Shown here one piece after another: positions 43,366 to 44,438 of a stretch of 44,438 nucleotides of DNA. Under the pieces are notes generated by a model, which saw nothing but the letters and a program-made list of their open reading frames with translations, was not told the origin of the DNA and ran no database searches. The stretch covers positions 1 to 44,438 of the forward strand of contig CAUWGX010000014.1 of the NCBI GenBank assembly GCA_963558565.1. The letters are read 5' to 3'. A program made the translations under genes and the position numbers. This stretch comes from Atopostipes sp963558565. GTDB taxonomy: Bacteria; Bacillota; Bacilli; Lactobacillales; Carnobacteriaceae_A. Position 1 is the first letter of the stretch. Every line of letters begins with the position of its first letter.

Positions 43366-44308
43366 ATGAAAATTGGTATTTTAGGTGCAGGTGCTATGGG
43401 CTCTCTTTACGGTGGAATTATGGGAGAAAAAGGACATGAGATATATTTTGTAGATGTTTATGAAGAACATATAGAAGAAATGAAGAAAAATGGTATAAAG
43501 TTACTTCATAAAGATGGTACTGAAAAAGTTTACACTGAGAATTTACATTTTAGTACAGATTCAAAAGAATTCGATGTTGATTACGACTTAGTTATTGTAT
43601 TAGTAAAGACATACGTAACTGAAGAAGCACTTCAAGAAAATGAAAATATGTTTACTAGCGATACATTAGTATTGACTTTACAAAACGGAATTGGAAATAT
43701 TGAAAATATTTCTAAGTACATCGATGAAAGTAATATTATTGTAGGTACTACAAGTACATCCGGATGGATTGAAGAACCAGGTGTGATAGTGCATACTGGT
43801 GATGGAGGTACTCATATTGGAGAAATTGATGGCCAGCAAACTGATAGAATAAAAAAAGTGAATGAGTTATTTGTTAGTGATCATTTAGGACCAGCAGAAG
43901 TATTGGAGGATGTCATGTCCATTATTTGGGAAAAACTTATAGGTAACTGTGGACTTAATCCTCTAGGAGCATTAACTGGATTAAAAAATGGGCAACTAAT
44001 AGAGAATGAGGAAACTAGATGGTTACAGGACCGAGTAGCTGAGGAAGCTTTATTAGTCGCTGATGCAGAAAACATTAAACTTCCATGGAATGATTCATCA
44101 GGTATTGTTGCGCTATGTAAAGCAACTGCTCCAAATCAAACTTCAATGTTAGTAGATGTACTTAATAAAAGAAAAACTGAAATTGAAGCTATAAATGGAG
44201 GAGTTGTTGATTTAGCAAAAAAAACATGGTATAGCAACACCTATTAATGAAGCCTTAGTAAACCTAGTAAAAGGTAAAGAAAATTCTTATCTACAGTATA
44301 ATAATTAG
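43366..44308 (+). pseudogene. Ketopantoate reductase-like (ApbA/PanE family), frameshifted
   Basis: An ApbA/PanE-type NADP(H)-dependent 2-ketoacid reductase: GILGAGAMGSLYGG at the N-terminus binds NADP, and the C-terminal domain starts near residue 180 with WEKLIGNCGLNPLGAL. The frame stops at 44247 after an A8 run (44217-44224). Removing one A gives AKKHGIATPINEAL and VNLVKGKE, the family's end, to TAG 44306-44308, about 313 residues in all. In this setting it is more likely a catabolic 2-oxo acid reductase than a pantothenate biosynthesis enzyme. Confidence 0.8.
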
Positions 44309-44380
44309 TCATTTAGTATAGTGGATAAAAGTCCATTATTATATTTAAAGTCTAACACCACTAAGTTCTGTTATGAATAT

Positions 44381-44438
44381 CACAGTCAAGTCCATAATCC
44401 TGTGTAAAATACTATACAATGTTTCAATGGTTTCTTAC
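44381..44438 (+). mobile_element. Possible IS256-family terminus at the window edge
   Basis: AAGTCCATAATCCTGTGTAAAA (from 44388) resembles the outer end of IS256-family elements (AAGTCCGTATAATTGTGTAAAA type). The element would extend beyond the window. A related GATAAAAGTCCATTATTATA lies at 44324. No transposase is visible, so this is a tentative call. Confidence 0.3.

Overview
The window looks like chromosome of a low-GC Gram-positive bacterium of the Lactobacillales, possibly near the Carnobacteriaceae, Aerococcaceae or Enterococcaceae. The reasons are strong Shine-Dalgarno sites, several TTG starts, PepV-type dipeptidase, class III fructose-bisphosphatase, a PTS sucrose operon, a BceRS-type two-component system and short intergenic gaps closed by bidirectional hairpin terminators. 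The family-level placement is inference only. No rRNA, tRNA, CRISPR array or complete insertion sequence is visible.

Left part (1-13.9 kb): general metabolism and stress genes. These are a SixA-like phosphatase, a DegV fatty-acid-binding protein, a broken glycine-rich small protein, a YghU-type glutathione transferase, a pepV plus YfcC-family transporter pair with a one-base overlap, a short-chain-length MDR dehydrogenase, a heterodimeric ABC exporter with one degenerate ATP site, an acetyltransferase, an RlmA-like rRNA methyltransferase and a lipoprotein.

Middle (14-25.5 kb): carbohydrate use. A ScrR-type LacI repressor precedes scrA (EIIBC) and scrB, and two matching palindromes sit on the scrAB promoter. 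Then come a Cof-type HAD phosphatase, a sugar-type ABC importer without its own ATPase, class III fbp and an unrecognised 172-residue protein. From 25.5 to 35.2 kb lie an aminotransferase, a KdgT-like permease, a DUF4153-like membrane protein with a tiny leader ORF, a NYN plus LOTUS-like protein, an MhqR-box-like regulated nitroreductase, BioY, a YeiH-family protein, and a BceRS-like two-component system whose ABC ATPase gene is reduced to a remnant.

Right part (35.3-44.4 kb): about 1.1 kb of decayed sequence separates the above from a more AT-rich cluster. A PucR-type regulator is divergent from amidase, SDR, cytosine-deaminase-like amidohydrolase, NCS1 nucleobase/hydantoin-type permease and ketopantoate-reductase-like genes. 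This looks like an acquired module for importing and degrading a nitrogen heterocycle or cyclic amide whose substrate is not evident. The amidohydrolase lacks two residues that define cytosine deaminase. The permease and the reductase each carry a single extra base in a homopolymer, so the module is decaying, phase-variable or affected by sequencing error. A sequence resembling an IS256-family terminus lies at the right edge.
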